Both the position numbers and the translations under genes were made by a program. From Bacteroidota bacterium (GTDB taxonomy: Bacteria; Bacteroidota; Bacteroidia; Bacteroidales; F082): a stretch of 64,000 bases of DNA. The stretch's first letter is position 1. Every line of letters begins with the position of its first letter. The notes beneath the pieces were generated by a model. The model was not told the DNA's origin. It worked only from the letters and a program-made list of their open reading frames with translations, and made no database searches. Shown here piece by piece: positions 44,751-53,123 of the stretch. The stretch covers positions 45,893-109,892 of the forward strand of contig JAERTF010000142.1 in NCBI GenBank assembly GCA_016845105.1, read 5' to 3'.

Positions 44751-45728
44751 ATGAATAAACTAATTATTAATTCGGCATTTATACTTATGGCTCTTGTAAT
44801 GATATTTCCAGGTATAGCCACAAGTCAGGAAAAAAAAGTACGTGTAAAAACAATAAAAGTAATTGATGGAAAAGAGGTTGTTACCGACACAACTTATTCT
44901 ATTAAAGAAGGAGATAGCCACGGTGATATTGAAAAGAAATTTACCTGGGTTGGGGAAGCTGACTCAATTGCTACCATAACTATGGATGTAGATATTGATA
45001 GTGATATTGAAACAGATGCAGATCATAATGTGATTATCATGAAAAGTGGTCATCATGGTGGAAAATTCAATTTAAAGGATGGTGAGAAAAGCTATAAAAT
45101 AAAGGTAATTAGTGATGATGGCGACGAAAACGTATTCTTCTACGAAGATTTCGATTTTGATATTGACAAAGAAGAAATCGATAAGCTTAAAATTATTATG
45201 AAAGAGCATGGTGATGAAATGAAGAAAATCAAAATAGAACTTGATGATGAGAAGTTAATAATGTTAAAAGAATTAGAAGGGCTTGAAGAGATAGTTGAAA
45301 TCGAAAAACTTGAACATTTAAAGGAACTGGAGAAACTAAAAGAGATTAAAGATATTGAAATTATTACGTCCGATTTTCATGATTTTCATGATCATAATGA
45401 GTTTTATTTTCATAATAGTTGTGATAGGGTTTCTGATAAAGAACTCCGCGATGCAGGAATTAAGAACAAACAAGATAGATTAGTTGCTGATGACTTTGAT
45501 ATGGATATTAAGGATGGTGTAGTTGATATTGAATTTAAGCTTGCTACCGAAGGAGCACCTAAAGTAGTTGTATTTAATTATTTTGGCGAAAAAGTTTTTA
45601 CAGGAAAACCTGAATTAATGAATGGACAATATATGATTAAGATGGATTTAAGTGCTAAACAGCATGGAACATACTATCTTCAGGTTATACAGAAAAACAG
45701 TTCATTAACAAAGAAAATAAAGCTCTAG
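44751..45728 (+). CDS. Secreted coiled-coil protein with T9SS-like C-terminal tail
   Basis: A 325-residue protein. Signal peptide about 1-26 (ends ATSQ). A beta-rich first third is followed by strongly charged helices ('KELEGLEEIVEIEKLEHLKE', about 172-191, continuing with KLKEIKDIE) and a His/Asp/Phe stretch 'DFHDFHDHNEFYFHN'. The last about 55 residues ('VVVFNYFGEKVFTG', 'GTYYLQVIQKNSSLTKKIKL') resemble the second half of a type A sorting domain, without the YPNP start. Surface or extracellular location is inferred. Divergent from the kinase, with which it shares coiled-coil sequence. ATG 44751 fits the signal peptide and promoter. Confidence 0.75.
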   Translation: MNKLIINSAFILMALVMIFPGIATSQEKKVRVKTIKVIDGKEVVTDTTYSIKEGDSHGDIEKKFTWVGEADSIATITMDVDIDSDIETDADHNVIIMKSGHHGGKFNLKDGEKSYKIKVISDDGDENVFFYEDFDFDIDKEEIDKLKIIMKEHGDEMKKIKIELDDEKLIMLKELEGLEEIVEIEKLEHLKELEKLKEIKDIEIITSDFHDFHDHNEFYFHNSCDRVSDKELRDAGIKNKQDRLVADDFDMDIKDGVVDIEFKLATEGAPKVVVFNYFGEKVFTGKPELMNGQYMIKMDLSAKQHGTYYLQVIQKNSSLTKKIKL

Positions 45729-45801
45729 AACAATTGTAAATCTTTTGGTTGGAGCATATTCCGGATTCAACCTTCAGATAAATCTGAAATAGTATAAATA
45801 G

Positions 45802-45840
45802 GGTTCAGTCTCAGATAGAGGCTGAACCTTTTTTATTGGT
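45802..45840 (+). terminator. Terminator of the secreted coiled-coil protein gene
   Basis: 11-bp stem 'ggttcagtctc' (45802-45812) / 'gaggctgaacc' (45818-45828) with one G-U pair, five-base loop and T6-7. Confidence 0.9.
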
Positions 45841-45845
45841 GCAAA

Positions 45846-46691
45846 CTATTGAATTTTATAAGTTAGCGAAATGCCTCCATTGGCAGAAACTCCCATGGAA
45901 AAACTAGATTCAGTGGACATTACTGAGTATACCGTTTGACCGATAGCATAGCCCAATGCTGCGCCAACTATTACATCTGTTGGCCAGTGTTTATTATCAT
46001 AAATTCGAGATAAACCAACTCCCGTGGCAAAGCCATATGAAATTATGCCTACCCACATCTTATCCTTATAAACCTTCGACATCATTGAAGCTATTGCGAA
46101 GGCTGCAGTTGTATGTCCCGATGGAAATGATGTATAATTCCAGCCTTTTGTTGGTCCTTCCCATAAGTATGGATTTGGAGGGTCGTTTTGATTTGGCCTA
46201 TGCCTGTGAAAAATATGTTTCAATACTTGTGAAGAAATAGCCGCCATAACAAAAGCTTGGGTACCTCCCAATGCAATTTGACGAGCACGTTTATTTTTTG
46301 TGGTTAATCCATAGATATAATAACCACCAAATAGGGCGGCAGGATACAAACCACTTCCCCAGGGTTCAAATATATATTTAGAACTGAAATCAAGAACATC
46401 GCTTTTATTATTCTGGAAAACCTTTCTTATCTGATCATCAAAAAAATAAACCGTAACACCAACAGCAGCAACTGAGCCGGCAATCACCCATTCTTTGGTT
46501 TTCCAATTTATTGGCCCGGTTGCTATTTTTTTTGTAGCTGTCCAATACGATTTGAAATATTCTTTATCGGGTTTATAAGAATAGTTTGTAAAATCATTAT
46601 ATTGGCAATTAGCTGAAGATGAGTATAAAACAGCTGTAATAGATGCGATGAGATAGAGTATTTTTCCTTTATGTAGAAAAGGCAATATCAT
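45846..46691 (-). CDS. PAP2-family phosphatase, membrane-associated
   Basis: A 281-residue lipid-phosphatase-like protein. The three PAP2 motifs are present: 'FHRHRPN' (KxxxxxxRP type, weak first Lys), 'SFPSGHTTAA' and 'SRIYDNKHWPTDV' with catalytic His residues. An N-terminal signal/anchor segment and several hydrophobic stretches place the active site on the periplasmic side. Likely substrates are lipid phosphates or undecaprenyl diphosphate. Third gene of a minus-strand unit after mazG. Confidence 0.9.
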   Translation of the reverse strand: MILPFLHKGKILYLIASITAVLYSSSANCQYNDFTNYSYKPDKEYFKSYWTATKKIATGPINWKTKEWVIAGSVAAVGVTVYFFDDQIRKVFQNNKSDVLDFSSKYIFEPWGSGLYPAALFGGYYIYGLTTKNKRARQIALGGTQAFVMAAISSQVLKHIFHRHRPNQNDPPNPYLWEGPTKGWNYTSFPSGHTTAAFAIASMMSKVYKDKMWVGIISYGFATGVGLSRIYDNKHWPTDVIVGAALGYAIGQTVYSVMSTESSFSMGVSANGGISLTYKIQ

Positions 46692-46730
46692 TCGCGGTTG
46701 TTCTTTAAAAAATAACTTATTGGTTTTCGT

Positions 46731-47501
46731 TTATTCAGATAACTTTGCTTTTTGCCAATATTCTTCCATTTCATTTAAACTCATATCCTCAAGTTTATAT
46801 CCATCTTTTTTTGATTGTTCTTCAATGAATTGAAATCTTCGTATGAACTTTTGGTTTGTCTTTTCAAGCGCATCTTCAGGATTTATTCCAATGTAACGTG
46901 AATAGTTAGTTAGAGCAAAAAGTAAATCACCAAGTTCATTTTCCATTTTTTCTTTGGTAGCATTATTTTCCACTTCAAATTTGAGTTCGTTTAATTCTTC
47001 AATCACCTTTTCCCAAACATCCTCACGCTTTTCCCACTCAAATCCAACGCCTTTGGCTTTTTCTTGTATCCTAAATGCTTTTACTAAAGGAGGCAAGGAT
47101 TTTGGTACACCTTCAAGTACTGATTTTCTGCCTTCCTTAAGCTTTAGTTTTTCCCAGTTGTTTAAAACTTCTGAAACATCATTAACTTCCTTATCACCAA
47201 ATATATGTGGATGACGATGTATTAGCTTTTCAGATATTTTATTAATTACATCTTTAATGTCGAAGCTGTCAACCTCTGATCCAAGTTTAGAATAAAACAC
47301 AATATGAAGCATTAAATCACCAAGTTCCCCTTTTATGGCATCCATATCTTTGCTTAATATGGCATCTGATAATTCGTAAACTTCCTCAATGGTTAAGTGT
47401 CGTAAACTCTCGAATGTTTGTTTTTTATCCCAAGGACAACCCTTTCTAAGGTCATCCATTATGTTCAAAAGTTTTTCGAATGCTTTAAGTTTTTCCTGCA
47501 T
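46731..47501 (-). CDS. mazG: Nucleoside triphosphate pyrophosphohydrolase
   Basis: A 256-residue MazG with two tandem MazG domains. Domain 1 has 'LRKGCPWDKKQTFESLRHLT' and the metal motif 'EEVYELSDAI' with 'GELGDLMLHIVFYS'; domain 2 has 'ELNELKFEV' and 'ENELGDLLFALTNYSR'. It hydrolyses NTPs to NMP and PPi and may lower aberrant nucleotides or limit (p)ppGpp signalling. Starts two bases after the stop of the receiver gene. Confidence 0.95.
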   Translation of the reverse strand: MQEKLKAFEKLLNIMDDLRKGCPWDKKQTFESLRHLTIEEVYELSDAILSKDMDAIKGELGDLMLHIVFYSKLGSEVDSFDIKDVINKISEKLIHRHPHIFGDKEVNDVSEVLNNWEKLKLKEGRKSVLEGVPKSLPPLVKAFRIQEKAKGVGFEWEKREDVWEKVIEELNELKFEVENNATKEKMENELGDLLFALTNYSRYIGINPEDALEKTNQKFIRRFQFIEEQSKKDGYKLEDMSLNEMEEYWQKAKLSE

Positions 47502-47503
47502 TC

Positions 47504-47884
47504 TTAAAGTTCGATAAAGGATATAAGCTGACTACTGGTATATGGTTTAGAAATGTATAAATCAATACCAACTTCTTTAAATTTCTCTTCATCACCAGGC
47601 ATGGCGAAAGCTGTTACTGCTATAATTTTTATTCTTTGCCAACCATTTGCTTTTTCCATCTTACGTATTTCGATGGTTGCTTCTATGCCATTCATTATTG
47701 GCATTTGGATGTCCATCAGTACAGCTTCATATTCATTCTTTTCAAAAAAATCAACTGCTATTTTACCATTTTCTGCCAAGTCACAAGTGTAGCCCTTCAT
47801 TTTCAGAACAGCAATTGCGAATTTTTGGTTCAAGAGGTTATCTTCTACTAATAATACATGCTTACTCTTTTGCTTTGATTTCAT
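47504..47884 (-). CDS. Single-domain response-regulator receiver
   Basis: A 126-residue CheY-like protein of one receiver domain: acidic pocket 'LVEDN', phospho-acceptor Asp in 'AVLMDIQMPIMNG', conserved Thr/Ala in 'AVTAFAM' and Lys in 'YISKPY'. It has no output domain and resembles the receivers of hybrid kinases. No kinase is adjacent. It heads the mazG-PAP2 operon. Confidence 0.92.
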   Translation of the reverse strand: MKSKQKSKHVLLVEDNLLNQKFAIAVLKMKGYTCDLAENGKIAVDFFEKNEYEAVLMDIQMPIMNGIEATIEIRKMEKANGWQRIKIIAVTAFAMPGDEEKFKEVGIDLYISKPYTSSQLISFIEL

Positions 47885-47912
47885 TTGGCAAACGAATATT
47901 TATTTGTTATTC

Positions 47913-47920
47913 ACAAATCT
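47913..47920 (-). promoter_or_regulatory. -7 element (TAGATTTG) of the receiver-mazG-PAP2 operon
   Basis: TAnnTTTG on the minus strand, 28 bases before the ATG at 47884. The nearest TTG is 25 bp upstream, slightly far. Confidence 0.4.
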
Positions 47921-48092
47921 AGTAAAAAATAGAACGTAGAGCATGCAAAACACTTTTTTATTCGTTTTGTGATGGCATACATCCATATTTAATGATTTTG
48001 TTTTATAAACTACTTGATTCAGTAAATCTGAATTATTGTCAAATTAAAAATAAATAAATGCCAGAGTTTATCTTTTAAGTACAGTCTATTGT

Positions 48093-48100
48093 TAATTTTG
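48093..48100 (+). promoter_or_regulatory. -7 element (TAATTTTG) of the PagL-like gene
   Basis: TAnnTTTG 25 bases before the TTG start at 48126; the position supports that start. Confidence 0.45.
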
Positions 48101-48125
48101 TGGCAATAATTAATAAGAACAAGCA

Positions 48126-49283
48126 TTGCGAAATTGGAGATTAATATTACTTGGTACAATATTCATAATTATGAATTGCAAAGTAATTTCACAACCTTCA
48201 AAACCAGGTACAAATCATAACCTAACGGCAGAATTAAAATTACAGTATGGGTTGTTGATGAGTCATCATTTGGAGCTTGATATTTTTAGATCACATTTCC
48301 CTGCATTTGAATTGAGTTTGCAAAAAGCCACTTACGGCAAAAGAAGGTGGGAGGCAGAATATGCTTATCCTTTAATTGGAGTAAATTTTTGGTACTCAGG
48401 TATTGGTGGTTTTTCGGAATTGGGATCTGCATTTGCCCTTTATCCTTCCATAAATTTTCCATTGGTTGGAGATGACAAACAATCACTTAATTTTAAATTG
48501 GGAGTTGGTTTGGGTTATTTAACAAACAAGTTTGATAGAATTAATAATTATAAAAATTTCGCAATAGGTTCCCATATTAATATTGCAGCTAGTTTGTACT
48601 TCGAGTACAGAGCCAAAGTATCAAAAATGATAACTATGACAGCGGGTTTTGGGTTAACACACTTCTCGAATGGCTCCATGAAAACTCCTAATTATGGATT
48701 GAATTTGTTAACTGCATCAGTTGGTATTTCTTCTTATCTATCAAAACCAAATTCACTTCAGGATCGCAAAATATTACCCGAATTGTATACTTTTGAATTT
48801 GATGGTAGGAAGTATTTGAGCTTTGAGTTTGCTGCTGCAATGGCATATAAAGATATGAATCAGCAATATGGGCAAAGCTACTATGTGTATGCAGCATTTG
48901 CCAATATAATGGCCAGAGTTTCCTATAAAAGCAAATTTGGAATAGGCCTCGATATAACACACGATGGATCGGATAAACTTATGCTGGAGAGGCGATTTGT
49001 ATTTGTTGAGAACAGCTCACAGCTAACAAAATTGGGAGCCAGTTTAGCATATGAGCTTATGATGGATAGATTATCATTTTTGTTTAATGCTGGTATGTAT
49101 ATTAAAGCTTTGGACCGTAGTGAAGGGCATGTTTATCAAAGACTAACTCTTAAGTATTTAATAACCAAGCGAGTTTTTGCTAATATGGTACTAAGTGCAC
49201 ATTTAGGAAAAGCAGAATATGTTGGATTTGGATTGGGTTACCAGTTTAGATTTATTTATAAACGCAAAATAAAACACAATTGA
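48126..49283 (+). CDS. PagL-like acyloxyacyl hydrolase / lipid A deacylase
   Basis: A 385-residue outer-membrane protein. A TTG start at 48126 gives a clean signal peptide ('LILLGTIFIIMNCKVISQ'). The mature part is a beta-barrel; 'AGFGLTHFSNGSMKTPNYG' carries the H-x-S-N pattern of the PagL catalytic His/Ser pair. PagL removes the 3-O acyl chain from lipid A. The protein is more than twice the length of classic PagL, with about 180 extra C-terminal residues of barrel-like strands. The following lipoprotein gene starts within its stop codon (TTGA). Confidence 0.82.
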   Translation: MRNWRLILLGTIFIIMNCKVISQPSKPGTNHNLTAELKLQYGLLMSHHLELDIFRSHFPAFELSLQKATYGKRRWEAEYAYPLIGVNFWYSGIGGFSELGSAFALYPSINFPLVGDDKQSLNFKLGVGLGYLTNKFDRINNYKNFAIGSHINIAASLYFEYRAKVSKMITMTAGFGLTHFSNGSMKTPNYGLNLLTASVGISSYLSKPNSLQDRKILPELYTFEFDGRKYLSFEFAAAMAYKDMNQQYGQSYYVYAAFANIMARVSYKSKFGIGLDITHDGSDKLMLERRFVFVENSSQLTKLGASLAYELMMDRLSFLFNAGMYIKALDRSEGHVYQRLTLKYLITKRVFANMVLSAHLGKAEYVGFGLGYQFRFIYKRKIKHN

Positions 49284-50020
49284 GAAAGATTATTTTAATA
49301 TCGATTATTGGAGTAATTCTTTTTAACTCATGTAAAAAAGGAGTTGTTGGTGATTGTTTTTTATCGGGCGGAAATTTTACTGTCGAGGAAAGAACAATTA
49401 GTGATTTCAATTGTATTCTTCTAAAGGATAATGTTAATCTTATTCTAACTAAATCAGCAGAGCAATCCATAAGGGTTGAGGCTGGATCAAATTTGCTGCC
49501 AGGGATTAAAACCACAGTGGATAATTCGGGCAAATTAAAAGTGCAAAATGATAACCAGTGTAACTGGATTAGAAACTATGATAGTCCGATCAATGTATAC
49601 CTTAACTACATTGATATTGATTCCATTGAATATAGATCAATTGGAAATATTTCAACCACAAATCTTCTACAAACAGATTCTCTCTATATCAATGTTCATG
49701 AAGGAGCCGGTGAAATCAAATTGAACATTTCGGTTGATAGGCTATACTGTAGTTTGCATTATGGAACTGCTGATATAATATTATATGGGTTAAGTGAGGT
49801 ATCATACGTATACTCAGCTAGCTTCGGGTTAATAAATTTAATCGATCTGGAATCAACATTTGTTTTTATGAACAATAGAAGTAGTAACGATGTTTACGTT
49901 AATGTTGTTCACCAGCTAGGTGCAACCATCGAAAATGTTGGAAATATTTATTATACCGGAAACCCAGATCTAGTAACAATTGATGGCCCTGGTCCGGGTC
50001 AACTTATCAAGCTACCTTAG
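49280..50020 (+). CDS. Lipoprotein with GIN (DUF2807) domain
   Basis: A 246-residue predicted lipoprotein: signal segment ending in lipobox 'LFNSC' (Cys about 18). 'FTVEERTISDFNCILLKDNV' is the start of the GIN/DUF2807 beta-helix-like domain, repeated short beta strands follow, and the protein ends in 'VTIDGPGPGQLIKLP'. The start is TTG at 49280 overlapping the TGA of the upstream gene, so translation is coupled. The domain's function is unknown; the coupling suggests an outer-membrane partner role. Confidence 0.82.
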   Translation: MRKIILISIIGVILFNSCKKGVVGDCFLSGGNFTVEERTISDFNCILLKDNVNLILTKSAEQSIRVEAGSNLLPGIKTTVDNSGKLKVQNDNQCNWIRNYDSPINVYLNYIDIDSIEYRSIGNISTTNLLQTDSLYINVHEGAGEIKLNISVDRLYCSLHYGTADIILYGLSEVSYVYSASFGLINLIDLESTFVFMNNRSSNDVYVNVVHQLGATIENVGNIYYTGNPDLVTIDGPGPGQLIKLP

Positions 50021-50031
50021 GTAGATATTTG

Positions 50032-51501
50032 TTAATAAGATTTTGCAAAAACTACCCTTTGTTTCGATGAATTACCGGTAAATATACATTTACCTTCTTC
50101 CAAAGGTTCATCAATAGGTATAACTCTTATCGTAGCTTTGGTTTTGTCCTTTATTAGTTTTTCAGTTTCTGAAGTTCCATCCCAATGTGCTCTTACGAAT
50201 CCACCTTTTTCTACCCTGCTCTTAAACTCATCCCAAGTATCTACATTGTATGTATTATCTTCTCGATAAGACAAAGCTTTTTGGAAAATATTATCTTGTA
50301 TCTGAACCAAAAGGTTATCAATTTTTTCACCAATGTTTGTTATCTGCAATGATTCTTTTTCAAGAGTGTCTCTCCTGGCAACTTCAACAGTACCATTTTC
50401 GATGTCACGTGGTCCGATGGCCAAACGAACTGGAACGCCTTTTAATTCCCATTCGGCAAACTTAAACCCAGGTTTGTGAGTGTCACGGTCATCAAATTTA
50501 ACGGATATATTTCTCGCTTTTAGTTCTTTTACTATTCCATCAACTTTTTCAGAGATTAGTTCCAATTGTTCTTTGCCCTTAAAAATAGGAACAATTACCA
50601 CCTGTATAGGAGCAATTTTTGGAGGAAGAACAAGCCCGTTATCATCCGAATGTGCCATTATTAAAGCTCCGATAAGTCTGGTTGAAACACCCCATGATGT
50701 AGCCCAAACGTATTCTTGCTTATTTTCACGAGTAACATATTTTACATCGAAAGCCTTGGCAAAATTCTGACCTAAAAAATGAGAAGTGCCAGCTTGAAGC
50801 GCTTTACCATCTTGCATTAATGCTTCAATACAATATGTTTCAATTGCACCTGCAAACCTTTCATTTGGCGACTTAATTCCCTGTAGAACGGGTACGCCCA
50901 TAAATTGTTCTGCAAAATCAGCATAAACGCCTACCATTTTTTCAGCTTCTTCCAAAGCTTCGGCTTCAGTTGAATGAGCAGTGTGACCTTCTTGCCATAA
51001 AAACTCAGCTGTTCTTAAAAATAGTCGTGTTCTCATTTCCCATCTTACAACATTTGCCCATTGATTTACCAAAACTGGTAAGTCGCGATAGGATTGAATC
51101 CATTTGCGATATGTGTCCCAAATAATTGTTTCCGAAGTTGGACGAACAATAAGCTCTTCTTCAAGTTTTGCATCTTCGTCAACCACAATATTGCCATCTT
51201 TATCGTTTTTTAAACGGTAATGTGTTACAACTGCACACTCTTTTGCGAAACCTTCAACATGTGATGCCTCTTTGCTAAAAAAAGATTTTGGGATAAAAAG
51301 AGGGAAATATGCATTTTGATGACCAGTTTCTTTAAACATAGTGTCGAGTACCGACTGCATTTTTTCCCAAATGGCATAACCATAAGGTTTTATAACCATT
51401 GAGCCGCGTACAGCTGAGTTCTCAGCAAGATCTGCTTTTACTACCAGATCATTATACCATTGAGAATAATTTTCTTTTCGAGATGTTAATTGTTTAGCCA
51501 T
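50032..51501 (-). CDS. proS: Prolyl-tRNA synthetase, short (type 3) form
   Basis: A 489-residue class II aminoacyl-tRNA synthetase that charges tRNA-Pro. Motif 2 region '[26 protein letters not shown]' (in parts), '[15 protein letters not shown]', and '[16 protein letters not shown]'. It lacks the about 180-residue editing insert of the long bacterial form and matches the archaeal/eukaryal-like type 3 enzyme found in Bacteroidota. C-terminal zinc-type domain ends '[12 protein letters not shown]'. Confidence 0.96.
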   Translation of the reverse strand: MAKQLTSRKENYSQWYNDLVVKADLAENSAVRGSMVIKPYGYAIWEKMQSVLDTMFKETGHQNAYFPLFIPKSFFSKEASHVEGFAKECAVVTHYRLKNDKDGNIVVDEDAKLEEELIVRPTSETIIWDTYRKWIQSYRDLPVLVNQWANVVRWEMRTRLFLRTAEFLWQEGHTAHSTEAEALEEAEKMVGVYADFAEQFMGVPVLQGIKSPNERFAGAIETYCIEALMQDGKALQAGTSHFLGQNFAKAFDVKYVTRENKQEYVWATSWGVSTRLIGALIMAHSDDNGLVLPPKIAPIQVVIVPIFKGKEQLELISEKVDGIVKELKARNISVKFDDRDTHKPGFKFAEWELKGVPVRLAIGPRDIENGTVEVARRDTLEKESLQITNIGEKIDNLLVQIQDNIFQKALSYREDNTYNVDTWDEFKSRVEKGGFVRAHWDGTSETEKLIKDKTKATIRVIPIDEPLEEGKCIFTGNSSKQRVVFAKSY

Positions 51502-51585
51502 TTTATAAGTTTGGTACAGTCTTTGTATTTTTCAAGTAAACCGCAAAATTAAACAATGTTTACAATTGCACAACACACTAGAAAG

Positions 51586-53013
51586 ATGGAAACAATAAAA
51601 AACACACTACGTTACTTTTCGTTTGTACTGATAGTTGCTGGTTTAGCAGCATGTTCATCCACAAGCAACCTTCCAAACGATGATGTTTATTATTCTTCAA
51701 AAACAAAGAATCCATCTCAATATAATTGGGATGACTTTCAAAAGAACGCCCAAAGCTATACTGATAACAATACCAAAAACAACAATTCAAATAATGGATT
51801 TGATGATGGAAATCAATATTCTTCAAACGGTGGTGGGGTTGTAACACAAGATGAAACTACTGATTACGAATTTATAGATGAATATTACGATTCGGATTAT
51901 GCATCAAGAATAAGCAGGTTTAATGGAAATGGCACAAGTAATGATTATTATGATGATAGTTATACAAATAACTGTTGTAATGGTGGGTCAAATGTATCCT
52001 TTAGTTTTGGCATGGGAGTAGGAATGGGTTACGGATGGTCGATGGGATATGGTTATGGTTGGCCACATTATGGATATGGATATCCCTATTATGGTTGGGG
52101 TTATCCTTACTATGGATACCCTTATTACGGAGGAAGTTATTGGGCCGGATATAATAATGGCTATTGGGATGGATATTATGCTGGTGGTGGTTATTATCCA
52201 GGATATCCAGGAGGTGGTTATTACCCAGATTATGGATATACTTCTACATATCGACCAAGAGGACGTGGGGCAGGTGGAAGTAATATACCAAGGTCAACCG
52301 GTGGAAGATCATCAGATACAGGAAATAAATCAGTTAGCAGAGATGATAGCAGCGTTAGTAGAGGTGGAGGATATATTGCAAGTAATAATGAATCTTCAAC
52401 TAAAACGCAAACAACCCCTCGTTCCGGAGAAAGTAACAGGACTGTTAGCTCTAGAGATGGATCAAAGGTTTCTAATGAAAGGTCAGTTAACAATAAGGTA
52501 CAACCTAGGTCATCAGAATTATCAAAGCCTAGGCAAGGTGTTCAAAATAAGTCTTCAAAGACCGCAAGTAGATATCAAAAGCCATCTTCTAGTAAATCAA
52601 CACAACAACGTCGTGAAGCTCCAAGGTATAAAAAGCCAAAATCATACGAGAGTTTGCCATCCAGACAACCAAGGTCTAATAAAGAATATGTAAGACCAGC
52701 TACAAATAACAAGACTACAGCAAACCGTAGTAACTCAAGCATATATAATCGATCGGCAAAGCAAAGTTCTGTCCGTAGTAAAAGCAATAATACTCGTACT
52801 AAAGCTACTCCTAGGATAAATACCAATTCAAGGTCGAAAACTATTTCAACTCCAAAGAGTTATAGCTCACCCTCAAGGAGTACTAGTTCCAATAATCGCT
52901 CTAGTAGTCCATCGAAAAGTTATAGCTCACCATCAAGAAGTAGCAGTAGTGGTAGTAGTAGCTCAGGTGGAAGATCAACTTCATCAAGAAGCAGTGGAGG
53001 TGGTAGAAGATAA
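51586..53013 (+). CDS. Lipoprotein with Gly/Tyr-rich and Ser/Arg-rich low-complexity regions
   Basis: A 475-residue protein of unusual composition. 'FVLIVAGLAACSS' is a signal peptide with lipobox (Cys about 23). Residues about 135-220 are dominated by Gly, Tyr, Trp and Pro in 'YGYG', 'YPYYGWGYPYYGY' patterns. From about 225 to the end it is Ser/Arg/Asn-rich and disordered, finishing in 'RSSGGGRR'. I recognise no enzyme domain. Comparable proteins occur in Bacteroidota. ATG 51586 chosen over an upstream ATG because it begins the signal peptide. Confidence 0.75.
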   Translation: METIKNTLRYFSFVLIVAGLAACSSTSNLPNDDVYYSSKTKNPSQYNWDDFQKNAQSYTDNNTKNNNSNNGFDDGNQYSSNGGGVVTQDETTDYEFIDEYYDSDYASRISRFNGNGTSNDYYDDSYTNNCCNGGSNVSFSFGMGVGMGYGWSMGYGYGWPHYGYGYPYYGWGYPYYGYPYYGGSYWAGYNNGYWDGYYAGGGYYPGYPGGGYYPDYGYTSTYRPRGRGAGGSNIPRSTGGRSSDTGNKSVSRDDSSVSRGGGYIASNNESSTKTQTTPRSGESNRTVSSRDGSKVSNERSVNNKVQPRSSELSKPRQGVQNKSSKTASRYQKPSSSKSTQQRREAPRYKKPKSYESLPSRQPRSNKEYVRPATNNKTTANRSNSSIYNRSAKQSSVRSKSNNTRTKATPRINTNSRSKTISTPKSYSSPSRSTSSNNRSSSPSKSYSSPSRSSSSGSSSSGGRSTSSRSSGGGRR

Positions 53014-53123
53014 CCCAATCACTAGTTATTAATTTTCTTGGAATATAGTCGAATTGCAGAATAAAAAGATTAAGCAAGACATAGTCTGCCTAGCATATCT
53101 AATGCCTATAAAAAAAACAAAAA

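Noticed and set aside
48286..48962. Antisense frames across the PagL-like gene
   Set aside because: No family features and no promoter; the plus frame has a signal peptide and barrel sequence.
52049..52693. 214-codon frame rich in Met, Asp and Ile inside the Gly/Tyr-rich lipoprotein gene
   Set aside because: Product of repetitive codons read in another frame; the lipoprotein frame has a signal peptide and lipobox and covers the whole region.
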